From Paenibacillus sp. XY044 (lineage in GTDB: Bacteria > Bacillota > Bacilli > Paenibacillales > Paenibacillaceae): DNA of 64,000 bases. The notes under the pieces were generated by a model. The model was given only the letters and a program-made list of their open reading frames with translations, did not search any database and had not been told where the DNA came from. A program made the position numbers and the translations under genes. The DNA lies in the NCBI RefSeq assembly GCF_002257645.1, contig NZ_NQMO01000008.1:248001-312000 (forward strand), read 5' to 3'. Shown here in pieces: positions 37,238 through 45,807 of this stretch (position 1 is its first letter; every line of letters begins with the position of its first letter).

Positions 37238-38619
37238 GCGGCCGCGGAACCCATGAACGGCAGAGCCGTCAGCCCTCGGCGCGCGAGCTGGCGATGGATA
37301 TTCTTACGCGCGTGGAGCAGGAAGGCGCCTACAGCAACCTGCAGCTGAACGCTGCGCTGCAGCGCGCGAACTTGTCCAGGGAGGATGCCGGCCTTGCAAC
37401 CGAGCTCGTGTACGGTCCGATCTCCCGGATGAATACGCTGGACTATTTTCTGGACCGTTTTGTCAGCAAAGGCGTAAACAAGCTGCAGCCGTGGGTTCGC
37501 AGCCTGCTGCGGCTCAGCCTGTACCAGATCATGTATCTGGACCGCATTCCTTCCCATGCCGTCGTTAATGAAGCCGTGAACTTGGCCAAGCGCCGCGGCC
37601 ACCAGGGCATTTCAGGCATGGTGAACGGCGTGCTTCGCAGCGTGCTGCGCAGCCCCGACAAGCTTGTCCTGCCGGAAAGCCTCGGACCGGCCGAACGGAT
37701 CGGGCTGGAGCACTCCCATCCCGAATGGCTGGTTCAGCGCTGGATTGCGCAGTACGGGGAAGAGGCGGCCGAGGCGATTTGCCGGGCGAACAACGAGCCG
37801 CCCGCCGTCAGCGTTCGGGTGAACACGACGATGATCAGCCGCGACGGCCTGCTCCGGGAGATGGAGGCGAAAGGCATGGACGCCGTGCCGTCGCCGCTGA
37901 CGCCGGAAGGTATTCTCGTCCGCAGCGGGGGCAACATGGCCCTGACCGGCTGGTACCGGGACGGACAGCTGTCCGTGCAGGACGAGAGTTCGATGCTTGT
38001 CGGGGATGCGGTAGGCCCTGAGCCCGGCATGAGGGTGCTCGACTGCTGCGCCGCGCCCGGGGGCAAGACGGCGCATATGGCCGAGCTGATGCGGGATGAG
38101 GGGCGGATCATCGCCAACGATCTGCACGAGCACAAGCAGAAACTGATCCGCGAGCAGGCGGAGCGGCTCGGGCTGGGTGCGATCGAGCCGGTGACCGGCG
38201 ATGCGCTGGAGCTGGCCGGGCGGTATCCGGCGGCGTCCTTCGACCGCATCCTGCTGGATGCCCCATGCTCCGGCCTTGGCGTCATCCGGCGGAAGCCGGA
38301 CCTGAAATGGGCCAAGACCCCGGGAGACATCGAGGAGATCGCCGCCCTGCAGTACCGGCTTCTGGAATCGGCGTCGGCCCTGCTCCGGCCCGGCGGCATT
38401 CTCGTATACAGCACCTGTACGATCGAGCCGAGGGAAAACGAAGAGAACGTAGAGCGGTTCCTGCGGAACCATCCGGAGTTCGGCATAGCCCCGGATACGT
38501 CTCCCGCCTGGGAACGGCTGCTTGAAACGGCACTGCCGCGGGGCGGCGGCGTACAGATTTTGCCCCAGCATTTTCATAGCGACGGATTTTACATTGCACG
38601 GATTCAGAGATTCTCCTAA
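37234..38619 (+). CDS. rsmB: 16S rRNA m5C967 methyltransferase RsmB
   Basis: SAM-dependent methylation of 16S rRNA C967. 461 residues from GTG 37234, which overlaps the fmt stop as GTGA; earlier in-frame codons lie well inside fmt. The N-terminal NusB-like RNA-binding domain (about 10-150, ARELAMDILTRVEQEGAYSN) precedes the Rossmann methyltransferase with CCAAPGGKTAHMAE, DAPCSGLGVIRRKPD (catalytic loop) and YSTCTIEPRENE (catalytic Cys). A terminator follows. Confidence 0.96.
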   Translation: MSGRGTHERQSRQPSARELAMDILTRVEQEGAYSNLQLNAALQRANLSREDAGLATELVYGPISRMNTLDYFLDRFVSKGVNKLQPWVRSLLRLSLYQIMYLDRIPSHAVVNEAVNLAKRRGHQGISGMVNGVLRSVLRSPDKLVLPESLGPAERIGLEHSHPEWLVQRWIAQYGEEAAEAICRANNEPPAVSVRVNTTMISRDGLLREMEAKGMDAVPSPLTPEGILVRSGGNMALTGWYRDGQLSVQDESSMLVGDAVGPEPGMRVLDCCAAPGGKTAHMAELMRDEGRIIANDLHEHKQKLIREQAERLGLGAIEPVTGDALELAGRYPAASFDRILLDAPCSGLGVIRRKPDLKWAKTPGDIEEIAALQYRLLESASALLRPGGILVYSTCTIEPRENEENVERFLRNHPEFGIAPDTSPAWERLLETALPRGGGVQILPQHFHSDGFYIARIQRFS

Positions 38620-38658
38620 ACTAGCGGATCGCCCGCACGGGCAGCTGCTGCTTCCTGT

Positions 38659-38698
38659 AACCCGCCGGGCGCGAGCTTGGCGGGTTTTCTCTTTTACC
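38659..38698 (+). terminator. Terminator of the priA-def-fmt-rsmB operon
   Basis: AACCCGCC pairs with GGCGGGTT around a 12-base loop, followed by TTCTCTTTT. Confidence 0.75.
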
Positions 38699-38721
38699 GC
38701 TACTTTTATTTGTGTTAAAAT
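38693..38721 (+). promoter_or_regulatory. Promoter of rlmN
   Basis: TTTACC (38693-38698), 17 bases, TAAAAT (38716-38721). Confidence 0.5.
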
Positions 38722-38774
38722 AGGAAGAATGAGAAACAATAAGCATATGAATGAAAAAGACAGGTGTGGTGAAG

Positions 38775-39815
38775 ATGAAACCTTTTATATATGATTTGAA
38801 TTTGGAAGACCTGCAAGAATGGGTGAAGGAAAACAGCGAGCCCGCATTCCGCGCCGGCCAGATTTTTGACTGGCTCTATGTCAAACGGGTCAACAGCTTT
38901 GACGAAATGACGAACCTCTCCAAGGAGCTCCGCAAAAAGCTGGACGATCAGTTCCAGTTTGTGACGCTGCAGGAAATTACGAAGCTGGAATCCAAGGACG
39001 GAACCGTCAAGTTTCTGTTCGGCCTGCATGACGACCATGCGATAGAAACGGTCATCATGAAGCATAGCTACGGCAACAGCATCTGCGTAACGACCCAGGT
39101 CGGCTGCCGCATCGGCTGCACCTTCTGCGCCTCGACGCTGGGCGGTCTGAAGCGGAACCTGACGGCCGGGGAAATCGTGGCCCAGGTCGTTCAGGCCCAG
39201 AAGATTCTGGACGAGAAAGGGGAACGCGTCAGCAGCATCGTCATCATGGGCTCTGGCGAGCCTTTTGAAAACTATGAGGCGACGATGAAGTTCCTGCGCA
39301 TCATGATTCATGAAAAAGGACTGAACATCGGGCAGCGGCATATTACCGTCTCCACGAGCGGAATCGTGCCGAACATATATAAATTCGCGAACGAGGACAC
39401 CCAGATCAATCTGGCGATTTCCATCCACGCGCCGAACGACGTGCTCCGCTCGAAGCTGATGCCCGTAAACCGCCGTTATCCGTTCGAGGATGTCATGGAG
39501 TCCCTTCGCTATTACCTGGCCAAGACGGGCCGGCGGATTACGTTTGAGTACGCGCTGATCGGCGGCGTTAACGACCGTCCGGAGCATGCCCAGGAGCTGG
39601 CGAACGTGCTCAAGGATATGCTGTGCCATGTCAACCTGATTCCGGTCAATCACGTGCCGGAGCGGAAGTATGTCAGAACGTCCCGTAACGATATATTCCA
39701 GTTTCAGCGGGTTCTCGCCGATAGCGGCGTGAACGTGACGATCCGCCGCGAGCAGGGCCACGATATCGCGGCCGCCTGTGGACAGCTGCGGGCCAAGCAC
39801 ATGGAGTTGAGGTGA
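38775..39815 (+). CDS. rlmN: 23S rRNA/tRNA adenine-C2 methyltransferase RlmN
   Basis: Radical-SAM enzyme that methylates C2 of A2503 in 23S rRNA and A37 in some tRNAs. 346 residues from ATG 38775, with AGGTG upstream; an ATG eight codons earlier (38751) is possible but has no ribosome site. The 4Fe-4S motif is CRIGCTFCAS. GSGEPFENY stands where relatives have GMGEPL-x-NY. CHVNLIPVNHVPE follows, and the C-terminal Cys in AAACGQLR is the resolving cysteine. It is the first gene of the rlmN-prpC-prkC-rsgA-rpe group. Confidence 0.96.
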   Translation: MKPFIYDLNLEDLQEWVKENSEPAFRAGQIFDWLYVKRVNSFDEMTNLSKELRKKLDDQFQFVTLQEITKLESKDGTVKFLFGLHDDHAIETVIMKHSYGNSICVTTQVGCRIGCTFCASTLGGLKRNLTAGEIVAQVVQAQKILDEKGERVSSIVIMGSGEPFENYEATMKFLRIMIHEKGLNIGQRHITVSTSGIVPNIYKFANEDTQINLAISIHAPNDVLRSKLMPVNRRYPFEDVMESLRYYLAKTGRRITFEYALIGGVNDRPEHAQELANVLKDMLCHVNLIPVNHVPERKYVRTSRNDIFQFQRVLADSGVNVTIRREQGHDIAAACGQLRAKHMELR

Positions 39816-39822
39816 GAGGAAT

Positions 39823-40599
39823 TTGATCAAAACTGTTCATGTCAGTAACGTTGGCCGGGTACGTTCGGTCAATGAAGACTCGGTATGGGTCGGCCAGCTG
39901 CCGCAGGGCTATACCCTCGGGATCGTCGCTGACGGCATGGGGGGACATCAGGCGGGCGACACGGCCAGCCGGCTGGCCGTTGAAACCATGACGGGCGACC
40001 TGACCTCGCTCGAATCCGGTATTTCGACGGAAGGCCTGAAGGCGGCGCTAAGCGATGCCATCCTTCATGCCAATGATGTAATTTATACCGAGGCCTCCAA
40101 ACACGAGGAATTTTATAACATGGGAACGACGGTCGTGGCCCTGCTCCTGAGCGGGGAATCCGGCTACATCGGACATATCGGCGACAGCCGGGCCTATAAG
40201 GTTGCCGGCGGCGAGGTCGTCCAATTAACGGAAGACCATAAACTGGTGTATGAATTGTACAAACGCGGACAAATCAGCCTGGAGAACATGAAAGTCCATC
40301 CGATGCGCAATGCGATTACGCGCGCGCTTGGTACGGACGCCGACGTGTCCGTGGACCTGTATCCCATCAGCCTCTCCCACGGAGAGGTGCTGCTCTTGTG
40401 CAGCGACGGCTTAAGCGATCTGGTCAGCTCCGAGCATATCGGGCAAATATCCGGAAACCGTGAGCTGCCGCTGGAAGAAAGAGCGGACCGTTTACTTCAA
40501 CTGGCACTTCTCGCCGGAGGCGATGACAACATTACCGTCGCCCTGTTCGAACTTCAAGACGAAGTCGCCGGGCAAAGCATAAAGGAGTGGGATTCATGA
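39823..40599 (+). CDS. prpC: PP2C-type protein serine/threonine phosphatase PrpC
   Basis: Dephosphorylates PrkC and its substrates with two Mn/Mg ions. 258 residues from TTG 39823, with GAGAGGA just upstream. PP2C motifs are complete: VRSVNEDSVWV, VADGMGGHQAGDTAS, GIGHIGDSRAYKV-type block as YIGHIGDSRAYKV, LLLCSDGLSDLVS and GGDDNITV. It begins seven bases after rlmN, and its stop overlaps the prkC ATG, so phosphatase and kinase are made together, as in other Firmicutes. Confidence 0.96.
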   Translation: MIKTVHVSNVGRVRSVNEDSVWVGQLPQGYTLGIVADGMGGHQAGDTASRLAVETMTGDLTSLESGISTEGLKAALSDAILHANDVIYTEASKHEEFYNMGTTVVALLLSGESGYIGHIGDSRAYKVAGGEVVQLTEDHKLVYELYKRGQISLENMKVHPMRNAITRALGTDADVSVDLYPISLSHGEVLLLCSDGLSDLVSSEHIGQISGNRELPLEERADRLLQLALLAGGDDNITVALFELQDEVAGQSIKEWDS

Positions 40600-42776
40600 T
40601 CGGACACGAATTGGGCGGTCGTTATGAAGTGATCGAGCGGATTGGTGGCGGCGGAATGGCTCTTGTTTACAAAGCCCATGATATTTTATTGGGCAGGAAC
40701 GTGGCCATTAAGGTGCTGCGCCAACAGTTTGTGCACGATGAGGAATTTATTCGCCGTTTCCGCCGGGAGGCACAGTCGGCAGCTTCGCTATCGCATTCAA
40801 ACGTGGTCAGCATTTATGATGTGGGCCAGGAAGACGACATTCATTATATCGTTATGGAATACGTCGAGGGGCATAATCTCGACGAGATTATTAAGGAGCG
40901 GGCTCCCCTGCAGGTGGACGAAGCGGTGAGAATCGCCTCGCAGATTTGCGACGCGCTGGATCACGCGCACCAGAATCAAATCATCCACCGGGATATTAAG
41001 CCGCATAACATCATGATCGGCCGCAACGGCCGGGTGAAGGTGACGGATTTCGGGATCGCCCGTGCCGTTACGTCGACGACGATTACGCAGACGGGTTCGG
41101 TGGTCGGATCGGTACACTATTTTTCTCCGGAGCATGCCAAGGGCGTGGTTACCGGGGAAAAGTCGGATTTATATTCTCTTGGTATCGTATTGTACCAGAT
41201 GCTGACCGCACGTCTGCCGTTTTTGGGGGAGAGCCCGATCAGCGTGGCGCTGAAGCATCTTCAGGAGGAGTTTGAGGAGCCGCGCGAGGTAAATCCTCTC
41301 ATTCCGCAGAGTGTTGAGAACATCATTCTGAAGTCCATGCGCAAAAATCCGCAGGAGCGTTACCAGTCGGCCAAGGAGATGCTCCAGGACCTGGAGACCT
41401 GCCTTCTGCCGGAGCGCCGGAATGAGCCGAAGATCGAGTTTGCCGACATGGACGATGAGGATCGGACCCGCGTCATTCCAGCCATCAAGCCGGAGCCTCG
41501 CTCCGTTTCCAGAGCGAAAGCACAGGCCGTGGATGACGATGACGAGGAGGACGAACCTAGAGACGGCAAAGGCAAGAAGCCGAAGAAGAAAAAGTCGGGC
41601 AGGGCGGCGCTGTGGATCAGCCTGACCCTGGTTGTTCTGTTGGCATTGGCTGGCGTGGTATGGTACGTCAACCAGAAGCTGGTCGTGCCGGATGTAACCG
41701 TGCCGAGCGTCATTAACATGACCGAGGAGCAGGCGCGCAAGTCGCTCAGCGACAAGGGGCTGCTCGTGGAAGATCCGGTGATCCGGAAGTACAACAAGGA
41801 CTTCGACGATGGCATCGTCTATGAGCAGAGCAGGCCGGAAGGCACGGTCGTAAAAAAAGGCGCGGCGATTCAGCTGACGGTGAGTACAGAGAAACCGAAG
41901 GTGCCGATGCCTGACGTGAAGGGCTTGACGTTTGACGATGCGAGAAAAGCGTTGCTTGCCAAGGGCGTCAAAGACGATAACATCAAGAAGAAAGAGGAAT
42001 TCAGCGACGATGTTGAAAAGGGACTGATTATCAGTTCGGATCCGGGAGCCAATTCTGAAGTGGATGCTGATAATCAGGAGATTACGCTAACGGTCAGCAA
42101 AGGCCGGGAAACGATAAAAATGCCGGATTTGATCGGCAAAACGCAGCAGGAAGCTACGGACCTGATCGAGAAAAACGGCCTGAAGCTGCTGCGTGTCGTC
42201 GAGGAAGACAGCTATACGGTGGAAAAGGGGAAAGTCATCAAGCAGTTCCCGTTTGATCCGAATACCCAGGCGACGCCAAACGCCGAAATTACGCTGACGG
42301 TAAGTAAAGGCTACCCGGCGGATGCCCTGAACTATACGCTCAATCTGCCGGTAGCTCCGGTCGAGGAAGGCAAAAATACGAAAGTCCAGATCAAATACTC
42401 CGACGCGCATACCGAAGGCAAAACGGTCGATTGGGGGACGAAGACGATCCAAACGACGCAGGTGCTGCCGATCGATCTGGTGGTCGATCCGAACAGGGAT
42501 GCGGTCGTAACGGTGCTTCGCGACGGGCAGGTGTTCGATACGTATTCGGTACGGTACACCGATGTACAGAACGGTACCGTTCCGCAGATCGAGCTCCCGG
42601 CCATGGGAGGCGATGATCCCGGCGATCCGGGCCATGAAGTGGATCATGGCGATTCGGGAGATTCCGGCAACGGGGATGATCAGGGAACGGACACGACTCT
42701 GAACGATCACCCGGGCAAAGGGAAAGGTAAGAACAAGGGTAAGGGACCCGACACCGAAACCGTCATTTACAGATAA
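40596..42776 (+). CDS. prkC: Serine/threonine protein kinase PrkC with PASTA repeats
   Basis: Membrane sensor kinase that binds muropeptides or lipid II through extracellular PASTA domains and controls cell-wall metabolism and spore germination. 726 residues from ATG 40596 (AAAGGAG eight bases upstream). The kinase domain (about 8-270) has GGGGMALVYKA, AIKVLR, HRDIKPHN and DFGIAR. A juxtamembrane acidic/basic stretch precedes one transmembrane helix (ALWISLTLVVLLALAGVVWY, about 342-361). Three PASTA repeats follow (about 366-570), starting VPDVTVPSVINM, VPMPDVKGLT and IKMPDLIGKT. Then comes an Ig-like region and a low-complexity Asp/Gly tail ending in GKGKGKNKGKG. Confidence 0.97.
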   Translation: MIGHELGGRYEVIERIGGGGMALVYKAHDILLGRNVAIKVLRQQFVHDEEFIRRFRREAQSAASLSHSNVVSIYDVGQEDDIHYIVMEYVEGHNLDEIIKERAPLQVDEAVRIASQICDALDHAHQNQIIHRDIKPHNIMIGRNGRVKVTDFGIARAVTSTTITQTGSVVGSVHYFSPEHAKGVVTGEKSDLYSLGIVLYQMLTARLPFLGESPISVALKHLQEEFEEPREVNPLIPQSVENIILKSMRKNPQERYQSAKEMLQDLETCLLPERRNEPKIEFADMDDEDRTRVIPAIKPEPRSVSRAKAQAVDDDDEEDEPRDGKGKKPKKKKSGRAALWISLTLVVLLALAGVVWYVNQKLVVPDVTVPSVINMTEEQARKSLSDKGLLVEDPVIRKYNKDFDDGIVYEQSRPEGTVVKKGAAIQLTVSTEKPKVPMPDVKGLTFDDARKALLAKGVKDDNIKKKEEFSDDVEKGLIISSDPGANSEVDADNQEITLTVSKGRETIKMPDLIGKTQQEATDLIEKNGLKLLRVVEEDSYTVEKGKVIKQFPFDPNTQATPNAEITLTVSKGYPADALNYTLNLPVAPVEEGKNTKVQIKYSDAHTEGKTVDWGTKTIQTTQVLPIDLVVDPNRDAVVTVLRDGQVFDTYSVRYTDVQNGTVPQIELPAMGGDDPGDPGHEVDHGDSGDSGNGDDQGTDTTLNDHPGKGKGKNKGKGPDTETVIYR

Positions 42777-42853
42777 TCGCCGTGTCATGCGGATATTTCA
42801 AATGGATACCAAAGCCAAATCAGTTAACCTTAAGGATGACGAATCATGATATC

Positions 42854-42884
42854 TCCGGCTTCTGCTATACCAGCTGAAGCCGGA
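42854..42884 (+). repeat. Perfect inverted repeat between prkC and rsgA
   Basis: TCCGGCTTC (42854-42862) and GAAGCCGGA (42876-42884), with an inner GCT/AGC pair, form a strong hairpin with no T tract, just before the rsgA ribosome site. Possibly an mRNA stability or processing element. Confidence 0.6.
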
Positions 42885-42907
42885 AAGAAAGAGAGGCCTT
42901 GCAATGT

Positions 42908-43822
42908 ATGCCTGATGGAGTAATCGTGAAAGCTCTGAGCGGATACTATTATGTCAAACCGCTGGAGAACGGAAAAGCCGTAGGAAGCGCCGAAGCCGTA
43001 CAGTGCCGCGCACGGGGGATCTTCAAGAAGAGAGGCACCTCTCCGCTTGTCGGGGATCATGTGGTGTACTCCCTTACCGAGAACGGTGAGGGGATGGTGG
43101 ATGAGATCAAGCCCCGCCACTCCGAGCTGGTCCGCCCGCCCGTGGCCAATGCTGAGCTTGCGGTTCTGCTGTTTTCCGCTCGTGAGCCGGATCTCAACCT
43201 GTCCCTGCTTGACAAATTTCTGGTCCATATTGAGCATTCCGGCCTGGAGACGATCATTTGTCTCACTAAACAGGATCTGCTTACCGCGGATACGGATGCT
43301 AATGACCCGGTCACTGCCGTCAAGGAGCTCTATGAGCGGATCGGTTATGAGGTGCTGGTTACGAGTTCACGTTCAGGCCTCGGAAGCAGTGAGCTGAAGG
43401 AACGCCTCACCGGCGTCATCAGCGTGTTTTCAGGCCAATCGGGTGTCGGCAAGTCCTCGCTATTGAACCGCCTCGTTCCCGGACTTTCGCTTGAGACCAG
43501 CGCCATCAGCATGAGACTGGGGCGCGGGAAGCATACGACCCGCCATGTGGAGCTGATCGAGCTCGATAACGGTGGCTTCGTTGCCGATACGCCGGGATTC
43601 AGCCAGCTTGATTTCCTGGAGCTGGGCGTCGAGGAATTGTCTACCTGCTTCCGGGAATTCGCGCTTTATGCGGAGCTCTGTAAATTCCGCGGCTGCAGCC
43701 ATACGCACGAACCCGGCTGCAAGGTCATTGAGGTGAAGGAGAGCGGGGAAATCGCATTAAGCCGCTATGAGCATTATGTGCAGTTCTATACGGAAATGAA
43801 AGAAAAAAAGCGGAGGTATTAA
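42908..43822 (+). CDS. rsgA: Ribosome small-subunit-dependent GTPase RsgA
   Basis: Circularly permuted GTPase that checks late 30S assembly. 304 residues from ATG 42908 (GAGAGG 11 bases upstream); TTG 42899 is an alternative. An N-terminal OB fold is followed by the permuted G motifs: TKQDLL (G4) comes before GQSGVGKSS (G1) and DTPGF (G3). A zinc-binding C-terminal domain has CKFRGCSHTHEPGC, with the Cys-Cys-His-Cys set. In Bacillus it is CpgA, a PrkC substrate, and it lies next to prkC here too. Confidence 0.96.
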   Translation: MPDGVIVKALSGYYYVKPLENGKAVGSAEAVQCRARGIFKKRGTSPLVGDHVVYSLTENGEGMVDEIKPRHSELVRPPVANAELAVLLFSAREPDLNLSLLDKFLVHIEHSGLETIICLTKQDLLTADTDANDPVTAVKELYERIGYEVLVTSSRSGLGSSELKERLTGVISVFSGQSGVGKSSLLNRLVPGLSLETSAISMRLGRGKHTTRHVELIELDNGGFVADTPGFSQLDFLELGVEELSTCFREFALYAELCKFRGCSHTHEPGCKVIEVKESGEIALSRYEHYVQFYTEMKEKKRRY

Positions 43823-43826
43823 CACG

Positions 43827-44489
43827 ATGATTAAAATCGCACCATCGATATTGTCGGCGGACTTCGCCAAACTGGGACAGGAGGTTGCCGAAGCGGAGGC
43901 GTCCGGAGCCGATTGGATTCATGTGGACGTCATGGACGGGCATTTTGTGCCGAATATTACGCTGGGAGCGCCGATCGTAAGCGCCATAGCTCCTCACACA
44001 ACCTTGCCGCTGGATGTTCATCTGATGATCGAGAATCCGGAGCGGTATATCCCGGATTTCGCCAAGGCGGGAGCGGCTTTCATTACGGTTCATGCGGAAG
44101 CCTGCACGCATCTGCACCGCGTCGTGCATATGATTAAAGAGCTGGGCGTAAAGGCGGGGGTTGCCCTGAATCCGGGCACTCCGGCGGCCGTGATCAGCGA
44201 AGTGCTGGAGGATGTGGACTTGGTGCTGGTCATGACGGTCAACCCGGGCTTCGGCGGACAGGCGTTCATTCCGCGCACCGTTCACAAAATCCGCCAAATT
44301 CGCCAGCGGCTGAACGAACTGTCGCTGTTTAACGTCCATATCGAAGTGGACGGCGGCATTACGGCCGAGACGGCGCCTTTGGTAACTGAAGCTGGTGCCG
44401 ACGTGCTGGTGGCGGGAAGCGCCGTGTACGCACAGCCTGACCGGGCCGCTGCCATAACCGCCATCCGCCGCAGCGTCGGGGGAAAATAA
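43827..44489 (+). CDS. rpe: Ribulose-phosphate 3-epimerase
   Basis: Interconverts ribulose-5-P and xylulose-5-P in the pentose phosphate pathway. 220-residue TIM barrel with MIKIAPSILSADFAKLG, HVDVMDGHFVPNI (metal His and Asp), MTVNPGFGGQAFI and EVDGGI. GGAGG lies before the ATG, four bases after rsgA. In B. subtilis thiN follows; here a small membrane protein gene does. Confidence 0.97.
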   Translation: MIKIAPSILSADFAKLGQEVAEAEASGADWIHVDVMDGHFVPNITLGAPIVSAIAPHTTLPLDVHLMIENPERYIPDFAKAGAAFITVHAEACTHLHRVVHMIKELGVKAGVALNPGTPAAVISEVLEDVDLVLVMTVNPGFGGQAFIPRTVHKIRQIRQRLNELSLFNVHIEVDGGITAETAPLVTEAGADVLVAGSAVYAQPDRAAAITAIRRSVGGK

Positions 44490-44493
44490 TTTC

Positions 44494-44754
44494 ATGAAAT
44501 TCAAAGACGCGCTTTATCTGACTTTAGCCAGTATCGGAACAGGTCTGTTACTCGGTATATTTTCCATTCTGAAATCGCCGTTTAATGCCATCGCCTCGCT
44601 GATCGCCGTGGTGCTGGCCATCTATTATTTCCGGAAAAATGAACGCAAGGGATTGAGGGTCGGCTACGTCATCTTTTCGATCCTGTACTACCTGCTGTTT
44701 ATCTTCATGCTGTCGGTCTACCAATTTTATCAATTGTCTCCGGCTTCGGCTTGA
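44494..44754 (+). CDS. Small membrane protein of unknown function
   Basis: 86 residues starting four bases after rpe, hence co-translated with it. Hydrophobic segments lie at about 5-24, 29-46 and 57-80, separated by a basic loop (FRKNERKGLR), so two or three membrane helices with a cytoplasmic positive loop. I do not recognise a family. It sits where thiN is found in B. subtilis but is not related to it. A strong terminator follows at 44786, ending the rlmN-rpe operon. Confidence 0.75.
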   Translation: MKFKDALYLTLASIGTGLLLGIFSILKSPFNAIASLIAVVLAIYYFRKNERKGLRVGYVIFSILYYLLFIFMLSVYQFYQLSPASA

Positions 44755-44785
44755 GGCATAGGGCGTGCTCTTTGAGCATACATAT

Positions 44786-44823
44786 GGTTACATGAGTCAA
44801 GGTTCTCATGTAACCTTTTTTTT
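44786..44823 (+). terminator. Terminator after the rpe operon
   Basis: GGTTACATGAG (44786-44796) and CTCATGTAACC (44805-44815) form a perfect 11-base-pair stem, followed by eight T. Confidence 0.95.
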
Positions 44824-44832
44824 GTTCCGTCT

Positions 44833-44861
44833 TAACATTGATCTGGTTCAGGGCATACCAT
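44833..44861 (+). promoter_or_regulatory. Candidate sigma-E promoter of spoVM
   Basis: TAACATT (44833-44839), 14 bases, CATACCAT (44854-44861), close to the sigma-E consensus (KMATATT, 14-15, CATACAAT). spoVM is a mother-cell sigma-E gene in B. subtilis. Confidence 0.5.
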
Positions 44862-44897
44862 ACCGTGATGACATGAGAATGATGGGGAGGGTGAGAT

Positions 44898-44978
44898 ATG
44901 AAATTTTACACGTTTAAGCTGCCAAAGTTTTTGGGAGGATTCGTGAAGGCTCTTTTAAACACGTTTCACAAAAGCTGA
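44898..44978 (+). CDS. spoVM: Stage V sporulation protein M
   Basis: A 26-residue amphipathic-helix peptide, starting MKFYTFKLPKFLGG and ending NTFHKS, close to B. subtilis SpoVM (MKFYTIKLPKFLGG). It recognises the convex forespore membrane and anchors SpoIVA, the base of the spore coat. The key Pro9 that gives the curvature-sensing loop is kept. GGGGAGGG precedes the ATG. It lies between rpe and rpmB as in B. subtilis, with its own terminator-insulated promoter. A probable structured RNA region begins right after its stop. Confidence 0.97.
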   Translation: MKFYTFKLPKFLGGFVKALLNTFHKS

Positions 44979-45320
44979 TCTTGATACCCTTTGGTATGCC
45001 GCTTGCACAACCGTAAACGGCTTCGCCTTATCGAAGATCATAGAATTTAATAAGTTTTCAGTGAAGCTGAATCATTCTATGATCGTAAGAAAAACTTCTG
45101 CTAAAACGCGATCTGTCTTCGATTAAAAGGACATCCAAAGACGTTTTTCTTACAGGCGGAGCTTACGTTTCGCGGATGAAATATAAGGCCGGTATAAGAG
45201 CACAGGCGAATTGACCCTTATATTTCAAAAAAACCTTTGACAGATGCCAGCGGCATGGCTGCCTACTGATACCGGCCAAAGGCATTAAAAAAGCACCTGC
45301 TGGAACTAGGTGCTTTTTGC
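44979..45320 (+). ncRNA. Candidate structured non-coding RNA or spoVM 3' region
   Basis: No convincing gene, but a chain of inverted repeats: 44984-44988/44993-44997; 45021-45025/45032-45036; a perfect 11-bp stem 45036-45046/45074-45084 with inner 45057-45061/45067-45071; a perfect 11-bp stem 45085-45095/45143-45153 with inner 45115-45119/45138-45142; a 12-bp stem 45177-45188/45216-45227; a 9-bp stem 45187-45195/45269-45277 that interleaves with it (pseudoknot or alternative fold); and 45244-45248/45252-45256. It ends at the terminator 45288-45318. The plus strand is preferred because spoVM is immediately upstream; the minus strand would lie beyond the rpmB terminator. Confidence 0.5.
45288..45318. 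terminator. Bidirectional terminator downstream of rpmB
   Basis: AAAAAGCACCT and AGGTGCTTTTT form a perfect stem with T-runs on both strands. It stops rpmB on the minus strand and any transcript coming from spoVM on the plus strand. Confidence 0.93.
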
Positions 45321-45334
45321 TTATATGTCATTAC

Positions 45335-45523
45335 TTAAACGCGGGTAACTTTACCTGCTTTCAACGCGCGAGTGCTTACATAAACGCGCTTCGGTTTGCC
45401 GTCAACGAGGATACGAACCTTCTGAACGTTTACACCCCAAGAACGACGGTTACGGTTGTTAGCGTGGGATACGTGGTTACCGCTGCCTGGTTTTTTGCCA
45501 GTCACATAACATTTGCGAGACAT
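45335..45523 (-). CDS. rpmB: 50S ribosomal protein L28
   Basis: 62 residues, starting MSRKCYVTGKKPGSGNHVSHANNRNRR and ending in STRALKAGKVTRV; clear L28. The single Cys at position 5 and absence of CxxC pairs mark a zinc-independent or reduced-Cys form. It is preceded by AAGGAGGTG and a sigma-A promoter, monocistronic, divergent from fakA as in B. subtilis. Confidence 0.98.
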   Translation of the reverse strand: MSRKCYVTGKKPGSGNHVSHANNRNRRSWGVNVQKVRILVDGKPKRVYVSTRALKAGKVTRV

Positions 45524-45572
45524 AGATTACACCTCCTTAGCTCCAAACACCTGCATGAAACAATACTTATAT

Positions 45573-45602
45573 ATTTTATCATAGCAAAAAATGCTTCGTC
45601 AA
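45573..45602 (-). promoter_or_regulatory. Sigma-A-type promoter of rpmB
   Basis: On the minus strand, TTGACG (45597-45602), 18 bases, TAAAAT (45573-45578). Confidence 0.6.
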
Positions 45603-45807
45603 CCGCCTGCAAAAACATTTATTTCTGGGGTGTCTTATAGTACAATGTTGATTAGCCCATACTATTTTGAGATGGGATCAATTAACATTTTATTTTTTTT
45701 GAATATGATTATCCAAAATTGACGAATGGCGAAACGAAAACGTGCATTGATTCGTACTTATAAGGACGCCAATGGCTTAGGGATCAAGCTAGGAAGGGGA
45801 TTTATCA

